64,000 nucleotides of DNA from Oegoconia quadripuncta (lineage: Eukaryota; Arthropoda; Insecta; Lepidoptera; Autostichidae): contig OX438743.1 of NCBI GenBank assembly GCA_949316235.1, forward strand, positions 41,137,242 to 41,201,241. Direction: 5' to 3'. Below, in pieces: positions 21,130 through 33,700 of the stretch (the first letter of the stretch is position 1; each line of letters begins with the position of its first letter). The notes under the pieces are model-generated. The model was given only the letters and a program-made list of their open reading frames with translations. It was not told where the DNA came from and did no database searches. The translations under genes were made by a program, and so were the position numbers.

Positions 21130-21366
21130 AATACAATACAATACAACACAACACAACACAACATAACACAACACAACACAACACAACACAACACAACACA
21201 ACACAACACAACACAACACAACACAACACAACACAACACAACACAACACAACACAACACAACACAACACAACACAACACAACACAACACAACACAACACA
21301 ACACAACACAACACAACACAACACAACACAACACAACACAACACAACACAATACAATACACACAAC
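21130..21366. repeat. (AACAC)n pentanucleotide microsatellite
   Basis: About 45 units of AACAC. Edge units are AATAC on both sides and one AACAT unit lies near the left. A 5-bp unit without stops keeps several frames open on both strands for 60-200 codons (QHNTT on plus, CVVLC on minus). These are not genes. Confidence 0.97.
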
Positions 21367-21835
21367 AGAAAAGAAAATACAGTTTCAGAAAAGTGGTAAG
21401 AATATCTGTAAACAAGCCATGCCATAATAAAACAAGCCATGCTTAGTGTAAATTAGATGGCGCTGTGCGAGCGTCCAAGAATACCTATTTATTTTATTCT
21501 GACGTAACATTATTGTCAGTTGTGTGACGTGACAGCATTTACATCATAAAAGTTTTACAATATACCACATTAGTGTACCTTTGAAGTTAACTGAAAGAAG
21601 GCTTAAACTGTCATCACCTCGCGCCTTATGCACATCATTACCCTCAAAGTTAAGGGTTAGGGGCTTACCTTTTTGAATAATACATTTTTCAGCGCCCCGT
21701 GTCGGAGGCTTGGTTTGCTTCGCCTCAATAATTCATATATGGTAACGATTCGAGTCAACTTATTTAAATATTATATTCTTTTAATTCTTATTATAGCTTT
21801 TATTTAGCTTTATCTATCCAGTTTTTATAAATAAT
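21367..21835. other. No gene seen
   Basis: Nothing recognised. 21440-21480 has a short SINE-B-like GTAAATTAGATGGCGCTGTG. Confidence 0.4.
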
Positions 21836-22094
21836 AAGTAAATATCCTTGGACATGCACACAATGCAATCTAGTTCCAGTTTAAGCAACTATAGGCTTGT
21901 GTTGTGGATACCAGATAGTTGATAAACTATATATATACATTTTTTTTTGTAAATAAATACATATTATAAATGAAAACATCCATAACTCGGGTACACATGT
22001 CCGTATTCATCATACAATGCCCCTAGCGGGATTCGAACCCGCGACCTTTTGGTATAGCAGCAGAGTTTCTAACCACTACACCAAACAGGTCGTC
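21836..22094 (-). repeat. SINE family B, full length
   Basis: The reverse complement has the CGACCTGTTTGGTGTAGTGG head, the B-box GGGTTCGAATCCC, and the AAATGAATACGG and TAGATTGCATTG-type body. It is contiguous with the inverted-duplicate segment at 22095-22626. Confidence 0.88.
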
Positions 22095-22626
22095 GTCTTC
22101 ACATTGAAAGAGAATCAGATATTGAGAAGAAAATAACAAATTCTTTGTTACCTGGAACAAAGAAAAAGTCACACCGGAACTCTTAGACATTCGTAACAAA
22201 TTTATTAGTTGTATGCAAAGATTCGTTTGTTAATTGTAAGTTCCGGATTGTATGCAAAGTTTAATGAAAAATGAATAAAGTTACTCTTAACCAAATTGGT
22301 TCGTTAAAATAGTTATTTCAGTATGACAACTGGCTATCAGTGTTTTCAAGCCCCTACAGGGCATCGATTTGGCCTCCAATAAAAAATAACCAAGACCCTG
22401 AGAATCACGGGAAGTGGTCGATCATCCAACAACTGACCTCGAAAAAGGTTACTTAACTTCTTAATTGTTTTATTGTAGGTAACTTCGTGCACAGCATTAT
22501 TATAACAGCTTTTCAGCATACCTATCGTTAAAGAAAAATATCGTGAAGAAACTTTCCCGAGCCGCATGCTAGGCGCGGATAGTTCTCGGGTTACCATAGT
22601 GTCATTTTCATTCCCATACCCAACAG
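22095..22626 (-). repeat. Inverted segmental repeat X, left arm
   Basis: Reverse-complement match to 26495-26983, including TTCACATTGAAAGAGAATCA at the SINE side and CATACCCAACAGT at the far side. Both arms adjoin a SINE B in the same relative position, so the SINE was probably carried along. This arm has about 45 extra bases near 22575-22610. Open frames in the arms are mirror images with no recognised domain. Confidence 0.85.
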
Positions 22627-22637
22627 TTAGTTGTATA

Positions 22638-22676
22638 GTGGTCAGAATTTTTAACCACTACACCTGTTAGGTCGTC
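22638..22676 (-). repeat. SINE B head fragment
   Basis: GTGGTCAGAATTTTTAACCA followed by CTACACCTGTTAGGTCGTC, as at 27858-27892. Confidence 0.7.
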
Positions 22677-22925
22677 AAACATTATCTATAATTCATACAT
22701 AATCAAACGGAAAACATTATCTATAATTCTCAGTCCGGGTGGTGGTTTACTTATACCAAGCAGTATGTTCTCACTCTCAATACATTTCTTTGATACTGTT
22801 TAAATACGCAAGAGTATCCCAAGTATCAACTTAAGTTCACCTCGATCTTGAGATCGGTTTATTGACGTCTTAGGCCCATATTAATAAACCAATCTCAATA
22901 TAAGTCTTGAGGCTGTATCATCACG
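22677..22925 (+). repeat. Direct segmental repeat Y, left copy
   Basis: TCAGTCCGGGTGGTGG, TTTCTTTGATACTGTTTAAA, TATCAACTTAAGTTCACCTC and the start of a TATTAATAAACC MITE recur at 27893-28105 in the same orientation. Confidence 0.8.
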
Positions 22926-22958
22926 TTTCTAACCACTACACCAAACGTAGTCGTCTGG
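22924..22958 (-). repeat. SINE B head fragment
   Basis: GTTTCTAACCACTACACCAA then ACGTAGTCGTC. It cuts off the MITE started at 22870. Confidence 0.6.
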
Positions 22959-24366
22959 TTTTACTAATTGTAATAGTATTCTATACAGGCTAATTCTTGT
23001 TTACTGGTGACTCCATTCCAGATTAAGAACAACTTTCGCGAAGGACCCATGACCGAATTCGATCAAAAAATTTTCATACCTCTTGGACTGCCCAGAACTT
23101 GTTCGACACATAGGGCTCCGAGCTAACACCACGCGCACGAGACATACAAGGTCGCTCCACGCTGGCACCGTGCATACCAACTACGCCCAAAACGCACTGG
23201 TATAGAGGCTGGTGCACATATATGATACAAAATTCGGAGGGGCGGATATCTTCTTTCTTGGTCGTATTGGTTTCATCCGGTGTATCCTTCAACATCTGTC
23301 TGAAACCACCTCTCAGACTTAACTGGTCGACTTGGCACTGCACTACTTTCACTCAACTAAACTCATTCATCATCCATCAGATATATACACACAAACATAT
23401 TCACACAAACACACACACACCAACACACACCTAACACTCGTATTCACTATTCATTATATTAGCTGTCATTTCTTTATCTATCATATTTCGATCTGTTACT
23501 TTTCTTCTTCTCCCACATTTTTAGTTTTTTTAATTTGTCAAGCTTCATTTTTGGCTATATAGATTGTAATTAGTTTCTTTATTGTAATGAACATGTTAAA
23601 GTTTGCTAAATAAAATAAATAAATAAAATAAATATAACCGTACAAAGTAAACCATTCTGAAACCACCTCTAATATGGCAGCGTTTTGCCGGCAGCGTTAC
23701 AGCGTTCTTCCAATTCATTACAATAACACGACAAAGCAAAACAAGCCAGGATTGGATATCGTGTTGTTAGAATGTGAAATTTTGATATCTATGACTTGTT
23801 TTGTGTTGAGCGAAAAAAATAAAGCACATGAGCTATTTAGCTTCAGGCGACTGCAATTCAGTCATGCTTCAATCAAACCCCTTTACCATGAAATTAATAA
23901 AGTAAATTTTATTTGAAAATTCCAAATATGAGCTCCGCCTGCATTTGTAGACTGTATCGAACTAACTGTACTAATATAGATGATAATAAGGTATTTGATT
24001 GATCGTTACCCATTTCAACGAGTGAAAATTGTAGTGAAGGTGAAGTAAATTAGAACAAAATGTTATTAATAATTGTTATATAATTATTATTAATATTTAC
24101 AAAGACTCGTCGGCATAATATTCGTTGTACAAAATAATTTACAAGGCAAGAAACATTCGAATTGGAAGATTTTCACTTAAAAGGAAAATCGAAAAACAAA
24201 AAAAAAAGTCAGGAATCGTGATCAAAAATCTCCCAATTCAAACAAATAATCGAAACGAAAAATTGGCAGTGATCATCACTTAAGTATCTATCACGAGTAT
24301 TTAAAATGATGTTTTTTGGTAAACATATTTTTATACAATTTCGTAAAATGGATTAAGATCGGACGC
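22959..24366. other. Downstream flank of the Gly-rich gene, no other gene
   Basis: Contains decayed pieces of the ACAGGGTGAA foldback family (TGGTGACTCCATTCCAGATT at 23003, AAGTAAACCATTCTGAAACC at 23646) and a CA-rich stretch at 23385-23428. The 3' UTR and poly-A site of the minus-strand gene should lie just below 24367. A TATAAA variant signal sits near 24330-24336 on the minus strand, but I cannot fix the end. Confidence 0.4.
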
Positions 24367-24563
24367 TTAGTGGTGTCCGAAGTAGCCGCCGTATCCGCCG
24401 ACCCCGTGTCCGCCATACCCGCCATATCCGCCATAACCACCGCCATATCCGCCATAACCGCCGCCATATCCGCCCAGACCGCCGTATCCGCCATAACCGC
24501 CATAAGCGACCTGGTTAGCGTAGCTCACTGCAGGGCCACCGTAGTATCCGTGACCGCCATATC
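24367..24563 (-). CDS. Exon 4 of the Gly-rich protein gene
   Basis: Terminal coding exon. The acceptor is TTTTTCCAG before GATATGG. The first two bases complete the Gly-115 codon begun by exon 3. It encodes residues 116-179 and the TAA at 24367-24369. Its GC-rich GGC/TAT codons stand out from AT-rich surroundings. The plus-strand open frame rich in AISAITA is its antisense shadow. Confidence 0.92.
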
Positions 24564-24688
24564 CTGGAAAAATAATTTATACGTCATTTCTTGAGACTCT
24601 AAAATTGACCTGCCTTCAAAATCTATGGTTGCTGGTGCCATTCCGTCAGAGGTAAATGTTTTCGTCCGAATTATGAATGTTTTATATA

Positions 24689-24748
<60 letters not shown>

Positions 24749-27700
24749 AAATGTGTCTAGAAGGGATCGTGAGGCGGTTGCTGCTGCTTTAAGATATTGA
24801 GAATTGAGAGAGATGAATTGAGAACCCGTGACTACTAAATTACCAAATTATGCTGAGCACCTAGTGATCCGTTTTGTGTTTTTTTTTATTATTGAATTTT
24901 AATTATTTTAATTATGAATGTTGTCTCAATCTTTTGTAAGCTAATTCGTATATTTATTTACTTATTTATTCCAATCTACCGACAGTGTATCTGTATCTAT
25001 TTGAGTACCTATACTGCATTTGAATACACATACCTACGTGACATTACTCACTGATGCGCACAGTAAAATATCTCTCTGGTCTGGTTGTTCTCTTTTGTAC
25101 CAGTGTCTCCTCGTGGGTAATAGCTGAAAATCAGTGTTTTGCTCTCTGAGCAATTATATACACTGAGCTATGACCCATTTGTACGGCTGTAGCACACACA
25201 TACTCTAGTGTATCCTGATGTTACTTTTATGAATTGTTATAAAATATGTTTATCCAATTGCTTTGGAACTTATGGTATGTGTGTGACTGGAGATACAAAT
25301 AAACGATCTATCTATCTATCTATATAACATTTGCATATGTTCATTCGTTATTATTATCTGCAATACAAACTTTCTTCAGTCTTGGACTAGACTATTAGTC
25401 TGTCGGAAATAATTTATTTATTTAGAAATATCCTAAAATAATTTTTTTACACATACATACAACGCCACCTAGTTCCACACTAAGCAACTAGGCTTGTATT
25501 ATAGATACCAGATGGTTGATACACATATAATACTTTTTTTTAAAATATATTTATAAATGAAAACATCCATAACTCTGGTAAACGTTGACGTATTCATCAT
25601 ACAAACATATTAAAACCTTGTAACATAGCGTACACCAAACAGATCGTCATTAACATTAATTAAAGTAAATTAAAACACTAGTAACTCACTACTCATTGGT
25701 ACATGGCTTGCCTGGGATTCGAACCCGGACCTCCTAAATTGGGAGACCGCGTCTTAACCGCTAAGCCACTGACGCTCCTACAACATACTTGAACTGAGAT
25801 TTTTGTATGACAACGACACTCTTAGAAAAACTAACAATATGAAGAGTGTAAGTACTGCTCTAAATAAAAAAAAAAGGCTGCATTTCAAAATGTGATTTTT
25901 CATTTTCATATTCATTTATTTCTTTGTGATACACAGGTACAATAATGATGGTAAGGACATAAAAACAGGTGGATCACTGTGATCTACCAAACGGCATACA
26001 AAAAGAAAAATAAACAATACAAGTCGTAACATACATGGATTGTTAGTTTTGTTATGAAGATGCTTGACATCCAGCAGTGGAAAAAAAACTTAAGATGATA
26101 TCCAAGTAAAGTTATAACAAAAATTATATTGCTTTCGTCAACTTGTTTCAAGCAATCAAATAGTGATAAACTATTGTTGTCACGCTCGTATCATGTAAGT
26201 ACCTATTTCATATTTAAGAATACTAACAACGATAGCCATTGTTCCTTTCACGTGAATTCTAGCGACTACCCAAGGCTGCTATGTTCGTCGAGGCTACTGT
26301 ATCCGCAACGCCGTAACTGCGTAGTTCGTATAACCTAAGTAATCCCAGAACTTAATATTTGTGACTTACTGGGCGTGTCTGATACATCATCATTAGAGAG
26401 GGTAGGTATGGTCCATAATTTATGTCAGATTAATGACTGCCCGACGGTAAAATCTATCTACCTAACGTTTGTCTTTAATTGATAAAATCGTGACCGACTG
26501 TTGGGTATGGCGACATGCGGCTCGGGAAAGTTTCTTCAAGATATTTTTCTCTAACGATAGGTATGCTGAAAAGCTGTTATAATAATGCTGTGCACGAAGT
26601 TACCTACAATAAAACAATTAAGAAGTTAAGTAACCTTTTTCGAGGTCAGTTGTTGGATGATCGACCACTTTCCGTGATTCTCAGGGTCTTGGTTATTTTT
26701 TATTGGAGGTCAAATCGATGCCCTGTAGGGGCTTGAAAACACTGATAGTCAGTTGTCATACTGAAAAGACTATTTTAACGAACCAATTTGGTTAAGAGAA
26801 ACTTTATTCATTTTTCATTAAACTTTGCATACAATCCGCAACTTACAATTAACAAACGAATGTTTGCATACAACTAATAAATTTGTTATGAATGTCTAAG
26901 AGTTCCGGTGTGACTTTTTGTTATTTTCTTTATATATTATATTTTCTTCTCAATATCTGATTCTCTTTCAATGTGAAGACGACGACCTGTTTGGTGTAGT
27001 GGTTAGAAACTCTGCTGCTATACCAAAAGGTCGCGGGTTCGAATCCCGCTAGGGGCATATGTTTGTATGATGAATACGGACATGTGTACCCGAGTTATCG
27101 ATGTTTTTCATTTATATATGTATTTATTTAAAAAAAAATGTATTTGTGTAGTGTATCAACCATCTGGTATTCACAACACATGCCTAGTTGCTTAGTGTGG
27201 AACTAGATGGCGCTGTCTGTATATGTCCAAGGATATTTATGTATTTTTTTATATTTTAATGTGGTCTGATACCTTTGAGTTTACGTGATGAATAACCAAC
27301 AGTGAATAATTTCACTGGGTCGATGAAATGGTTTAGTAATCAGCATTATCACAACTCACCGAGACCGCCGCCATAACCGCCGAGGCCGCCGCCATATCCG
27401 CCAAGGCCGCTGTATCCACCATATCCGCCGTAACCGCCATAACCGCCGCCCAGACCGTGTGTGGTTGAATACGCGACTTTGCTCACGGCTACTGGAGCAC
27501 CAGCTGAAAAGAAAGATGGTTAAATTTGACTGCAAGGTTAATAAACACATATATTTAGTGTTCCATAGCGTAATTGGCAAAACGGAACACTTCTAGAATC
27601 TTTTCAGTGTGTGTCCGTTTGTGACAACTAAATATAAATAAATAAATATCTTTGCACATACACACAGCGCCATCTAAGCAACTAGGCTTGTATTATGGAT

Positions 27701-30700
27701 ACCAGATGGTTGATAAACTACACAAATACATTTTTTTTTTGTAAATAAATATATAAATAAATGAAAAAAATCCATAACTCGGGAACACATGTCTGTATTC
27801 ATTATACAAACATATGCCCCTAGCGGGATTCGAACCCGCGACCTTTTGGTATAGCAGTCAGAATTTTTAACCACTACACCAAACAGGTCGTCAAACATTA
27901 TCTATAAATTCATATATCATCAAACTGAAAACATTATCGATAATTCTCAGTCCGGGTGTTGGTATTTCTTTGATACTGTTTAAATACGCAAGAGTATCCC
28001 AAGTATCAACTTAAGTTCACCTCGATCTTGAGATCGATTTATTGACACGGGTCTTAGCCCCGTATTAATAAACCAATCTCAATATAAGTCTTGAGGCTGT
28101 ATCACCGCGAGACGCGTCTTAAGCAGTTGACGCTATATCAAGCTCCGTGCTAATTTATAAACCAATCTTGAGGTCTACTCAGCTGAGATCACTTCTCAAG
28201 TATTCGCCTAAGCCGCGAATGAATGATAGTCTTGAGTTTCGTTTATTAATACGTGAAACTCGGCGCCGTCTCAAGTGAGTACTGCTTGGGTACGCACGTG
28301 CGTTTCAGGTATCAAGTAAGGTTTATTAATCAACACGTTTATTAATACGTGCGCTAGTGTTGCTTACTGTATGCCACATACTGAATACAACCAGGACCGA
28401 CAATTTCATCCCCTTCGAAGCATAAACACACTCGTATTAAAATGCCACCACTGGTCACCCATCCAAAGACATTGCTTAACTTTGAATCGAAAACGAATAG
28501 CGAAAAGACGAGTGCTTCACTAGACTAGGTAGGTCGTCAAATATTTCACTTTACAACTTTACTTTGCTATAAAAGTAATAAATAGTTAGGTTGGGTACAC
28601 ACTAAATAGTTAGGTTGGGTATACACTATATTGATTGGAAGAGAATGAATATTGAAATGAACATAAAACTAACACCGTCAACCGTCTATGTACATTTTTT
28701 GTGTACATATTTAATACCACATAAATTATGTACCAGTCATGCGACAAAAAGGGATTGAAAGGTTTTTCTGAGTAATACTATTATGACCTGTGGCATTGAG
28801 ACATTCGATTTGCAATTCGATACGCATAGCTGCGGAAAGAAGTGGCAAAAAATGACTCTTTATTATGTTATATTAAATAACAATCACGAAGCACTCGTGA
28901 CACAGCCGCATTCGTTATCGATTATCAACGTTAAGCAATGCCTGACGCGGTCAGTGGGTGACCACTATAGGCATCTTAAACAACCCATTGGAGGGGATAT
29001 AGGCCTTCCCTTGTATATAAGGGAATATGGGTCCACCACGCTGGCCCAATGCGGGTTGGAATTCACATGCCTTTGAATTTTTATTTCTCAGGCATGGAGG
29101 GGAACGATGTTTTTGAAAGATTATGTTGTTTGGGATATGCCTGACTACTACATTTCGGATAAAGGTCGTATGTATAAATGTGTGTATTTGTACTTAATTT
29201 CGCCCTTTTCTTACACGTTTGTATGCCAAGGACGCGTTGTTCACACGGTTGTCTCCAATAGGCACTTTACACACGACATTACATACGTGGCCATCAGACC
29301 TATGAGTAATGTTATAATAGCCTTATTGTCAAATTCAAAAATTTTTCACACGGGTACAAATAATCTGACATGTACAATGAGCTTCATAAAGCAATCATCA
29401 TCTCAGCCCGTAAACATCCCACTGCAAGGATATAGGCCTACCCTCGTATTGAGGGAGTATGGGCCATAGTCCGCCACGATGGACCTGTGAACAAGACAAC
29501 TCGACGGAATAGTTTTGCTTCAAAAAACTCATGGAGAATCCAACCAAATGGAATTCCGAACAGTAACAGCCGAGGACACGCCTTCAGGATCTAAAAGCTT
29601 TTGGCCAATTTAAAGTTGAATCGGCCACAGCGGGGATCGAAAAAGGGTAGGGGGAGGAACTGCGAAGCGACGTCGGACTAAGTTTTATAAGGTATTGATG
29701 TGGATGAATCAGTTTTCCAATTCTATTGTCATGCTCGCAAACCTTTGAATGGAGTTTGATTCAGTTCTTCATCCTGCGTTTGGTTTAAAGAGCATTTTTC
29801 GATATTTCGGATTTCAGTGACTCGAAGTGTTCCGTCTGGTATCTTTTTGATAAGATATATTTTGACTTACTCCTCTAAAGCATGAACATGACAGCAGGTT
29901 TCTATCTCATGTCATTGCTGAGAGAATATACGGATCAAGCTAATCCCGCATTTCAGATTGTAGCTAGCTTGCTAATTCATATCGTGAAATGCCGCGACGT
30001 TACCTAATCTTTTACCTGCTCCCGAGCAGAGCCGGAAATATACGAACGTGGACATGAGACATATGATGTTACTGAAACTACTTCGACTTTTACAATTATA
30101 TCTGAATTTTGTATTTATTTATTTATCTAAAATGTTACAAAGATGTACTTACAGATATACTTGCTTAGTGTGGAACTAGATGTGAATGTGTAAAGATATT
30201 TATTCATTTATATTCAACAACTGGTTGGTACTTGGCTTTAATCAAACCTGATGTTAAGTGAAGATGAGGTCGAAGGTGGAAGCGTACTGACCCGTAAACC
30301 CCTACACATTTGGGGGACTGGCTATCTTATCTCTGACAACCGGAGCCGGAACACACAACAATGCTATTAATATTGCTGCTTGGCGGTAGATTTGGATAAG
30401 ATGGTGGTAGCTAGCTAGGCGGACGTTTAAAATACATCAACCAAAACGAGTACTTAAGTACAGTGGGGTATATGTACATGTACCCGACTGGTAACGGAGC
30501 GGTTGGAGTGGTTGATGGTGTGCAAATTTTGAAACGGACAACTTACATACGAACATTGCGAGCTAAATAGAAGCTTGTAAAAAAAGAAACTTCCAAAAAA
30601 ATCAGGGTTACAAAACGTAAGCTATAGAGAGTATTTGGCATGATACGCATTAAAATAAACAAACAAAGGATTTACCAAGATAGATATGGTAATAAAACTG

Positions 30701-33700
30701 CATTGAATAGTAGTAACACTAACGAATGTATGTGGCGCATGCAGCGGTAAAAATGGGTCAATGTTCGTCAAAGACGGGATAAAAGCCTCACGGCTAGTCC
30801 CTACCTCCAAGGCGGAGTTTTAGTGGGTAGGCACACTCTGTGAGTCCCACATAACTTACACAGCCGGCTGTGTTCGTACGCTTAGAGCCTTCTCCGCCTC
30901 CCTCCTTCGTTCCTGCGGAGGGTGCCTTTGCATGGGCGCAAACAAAAAAAAAAAAAAAAAAAAAAGTCAAATCAAATATCAGCCATCTCCCCAAAGAATA
31001 ACGACTAAAGGTCCTCTTACACCATCCTAAATGTAGAGACTAATTCGGCATACATTGCTGGTTTGAAGTAAAGATATTTGAATTAACAGAACCAAGCCTC
31101 CCGGCCATGTATGCCGAATTAGTGTCTGCATTTAGGGTGCTGTAATAGGCCCATAAACAAAAGTTATAAGAGGAGAGTCAGGCGAAGTGATAACAGGTAA
31201 AAGTGATAACAGGTAAAAGTGATAACAGGTAAAAGCATTAAAATTTTAATACCTACCTCACAATATTCCAGTCTAGTTAATTGACATTTAGAATTGCTTG
31301 AAAGGAACCCAGTGCCGTTAAACTAAGTTAGATGCATTTTTGTAATAACACAATAAGATGTATTATACAGGGTGGTTGAGATTTTATCAAGCAATCTCCC
31401 AACTTTTATCAAAACCTGTAAGTTCCTTTCCATAATACAAACAATTGCTAACACAAGTATAATCCAACTGTTATTATAAATACGAAAAGTTGAGTGTCTG
31501 TGTGGTGCTCAGTTTCAGCGAAAGGGATAAATGGATTTGCATGAAGTTTGGTACACAGGTAGAGTATGCCCTGGAATAGGACAGTTGGGGCGCAGCAGTG
31601 TGGATTGTTGGATTGACAGTCAGTGTTTTTAGCCTCCCCTGTAAGCCACCGACTTGGCTTAATGACTGTCTTCAATTGAAAACAACCGGGACCGACTATT
31701 TAACGTGTCCTCCAAAGCACAGAAACACTCGTGTTAAAAGTAATCACTATGGGTGACCCATCCAAAGACTGACCACGCCATACATTGCTTAACTTTGCTA
31801 ATCGAAAACAAACAGCGCTACGCCTGATAATGTACTTCCTGCAGGATACACAAAAACGAAAGTATAACGAATTCTATTCGGGTGAAGTTTTATTTTGTTA
31901 TTCTATGGTCGTACCCTGTTCGCTCAATGTATATTTGAATAGGTCAAAAGGGCAATCTTTTTTGATTTCTAATCGATATATTTATGGTCTAATCTATAAT
32001 TAAAGTAGGTATAATTTAAATAAGAGTTAGTAAAAATTTAATTTAAGTATTGTGGTCATATTTTAAAAAGCATAAAATAGAAAATCATAGAACCCGGATT
32101 TAGATTACTACTCTTATTGGAACTCGTCATTATAAATTAGGTACATCTTGAGAACCACCCTGTATACGACGGAAGCTTTTACATCGACGAGAGGAAATAA
32201 ATTATATTTCTCAATTATAGATCTAAGTGTACTTTGATTCAGAACAAGGACGAATATGGATTGAAAATTTATCCCAGGTTTTCTAGGTTCTACAGGAAAA
32301 ACTTTATATACATAATATACTTAATAAGATGAGGCTGCTGGTGGAGGCGCGCTTACCAGCAACCTCAAAATTACTAGCTAGCTATCTTATCTCAAATAGC
32401 CGGGACACGACAGTGCCATCTACATGCTTAGCGGCAGCTTAAGATGGTGGTAGGTAAGCCTTTATCAGAGTGAAAGCGTTAGCGATTATAAGGCTACCCG
32501 CCCACGACAGACTTTTTGTAGGACCGATAATCGGGTCGATTTTTGATCAATACTTTTATCACCGATATTGTGACTGACCTTTTGTAGGAAGTGAGCGTTG
32601 AAATATTGCAATCAGTACGTTCCATTTTTCTCCTACAAAAAATTGGGCACCAATTGTCGGTCGTGGGCGGGCAGCCTATATAAGAAAGGAACTGGTCACC
32701 CTACCGAATGGGCCTATTGTACTTCATTGTTATCATGTCATGTAATATAACTTCTTGATTATTCATGAAAATTAAGTTTTTATTTATCCTGTGTTTTATT
32801 AGGGATAATGTTATTTAGACACCTTGTATATCCAATTTGGCTATTATTCTCGACCTGTTTGGTGTAGTGGTCAGAAACTCTGACTACTATACCAAAAGGT
32901 CGCGGGTTGTTGTTGTTTGTGTAATGAATACGGACATGTGTACCCGAGTTATGAATGTTTTCATTTATTATGTATTTATTTACCAAAAAAATATGTATTT
33001 ATATAGTATATCAACCATCTGGTATCCACAACACAAGCCTATAGTTGCTTAATGTGGAACTAGATGTATATTACTATGTCCAAGGATATTTATTTATTTA
33101 TTCTCGTCGCCATAATAACTTACCATAGCCGCCATAACCGCCGTAGCCGCCATAGCCGCCGCCGTAGCCGAGACCTCCTCCGTACCCTTCATACCCCAGA
33201 CTATGACCCCCGTACCCAAGACCTCCATACCCCAGCCCACCCAGCCCTCGTTTTTCTGTTTTTTTGGCTTCTTCCGCGCACACGGCGGTGACGGCCAAAG
33301 CTGCTATGATCTGAGAAAGAAAAACAAATGACAGCTGGCTATCTTATCTCAAACGACAAACAATAATGCTATCAAAATCGCATGAACCAAACAGAGTACT
33401 AAAAATGTACTCTGTTTTAAACCTGGGTTGAGTTATTCAACCGGGAGTGTAATTTAGTTCTTTCCAGTGGCGCCCTCATTAGATAAATTAAGTATTCTTT
33501 TTAAATACAGAATAAAACAAAAAAATCACTCGTTAAGCCTAAAAGCTTTATAAATAATACCTAAATAGCTTGGTAGGGGGTTATTTTCTAGAATTCACGA
33601 TTATAAAATAATAATAAATAATAATATCTAATAAATAAATATTTCGGACACTTACACCAATCATCTAGTCCCGAACTAAGCAAAAGCTTGTGATATGGAT

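Noticed and set aside
21000..21440. Long open frames on both strands through the AACAC array (Gln/His/Asn/Thr-rich on plus, Cys/Val/Leu-rich on minus)
   Set aside because: They exist only because a stop-free 5-bp unit is repeated. The non-repeat flanks add no recognisable protein.
22346..22597. 73-83 codon frames in the X arms as a duplicated gene (also 26515-26736)
   Set aside because: The open frames start at different points, have no recognised domain, and the flanking DNA is duplicated equally. Non-coding duplication is the simpler explanation.
24316..24594. Plus-strand Ala/Ile/Ser-rich open frame and minus-strand Met/Ala/Asp-rich open frame
   Set aside because: Both are wrong-frame readings of the GYGG-coding exon 4. 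Only the minus-strand Gly-rich frame has splice sites, phase and stop that fit the gene.
27780..27895. Possible tRNA genes at the many GGTTCGAATCCC sites
   Set aside because: All are followed by family-specific SINE bodies. The cloverleaf arms do not close properly and the same head plus body recurs at several loci.
31185..31236. Three units resembling a homing endonuclease site (TAGGGATAACAGGGTAAT-like)
   Set aside because: The unit AAGTGATAACAGGTAA lacks several required bases. It is simply a short tandem repeat.
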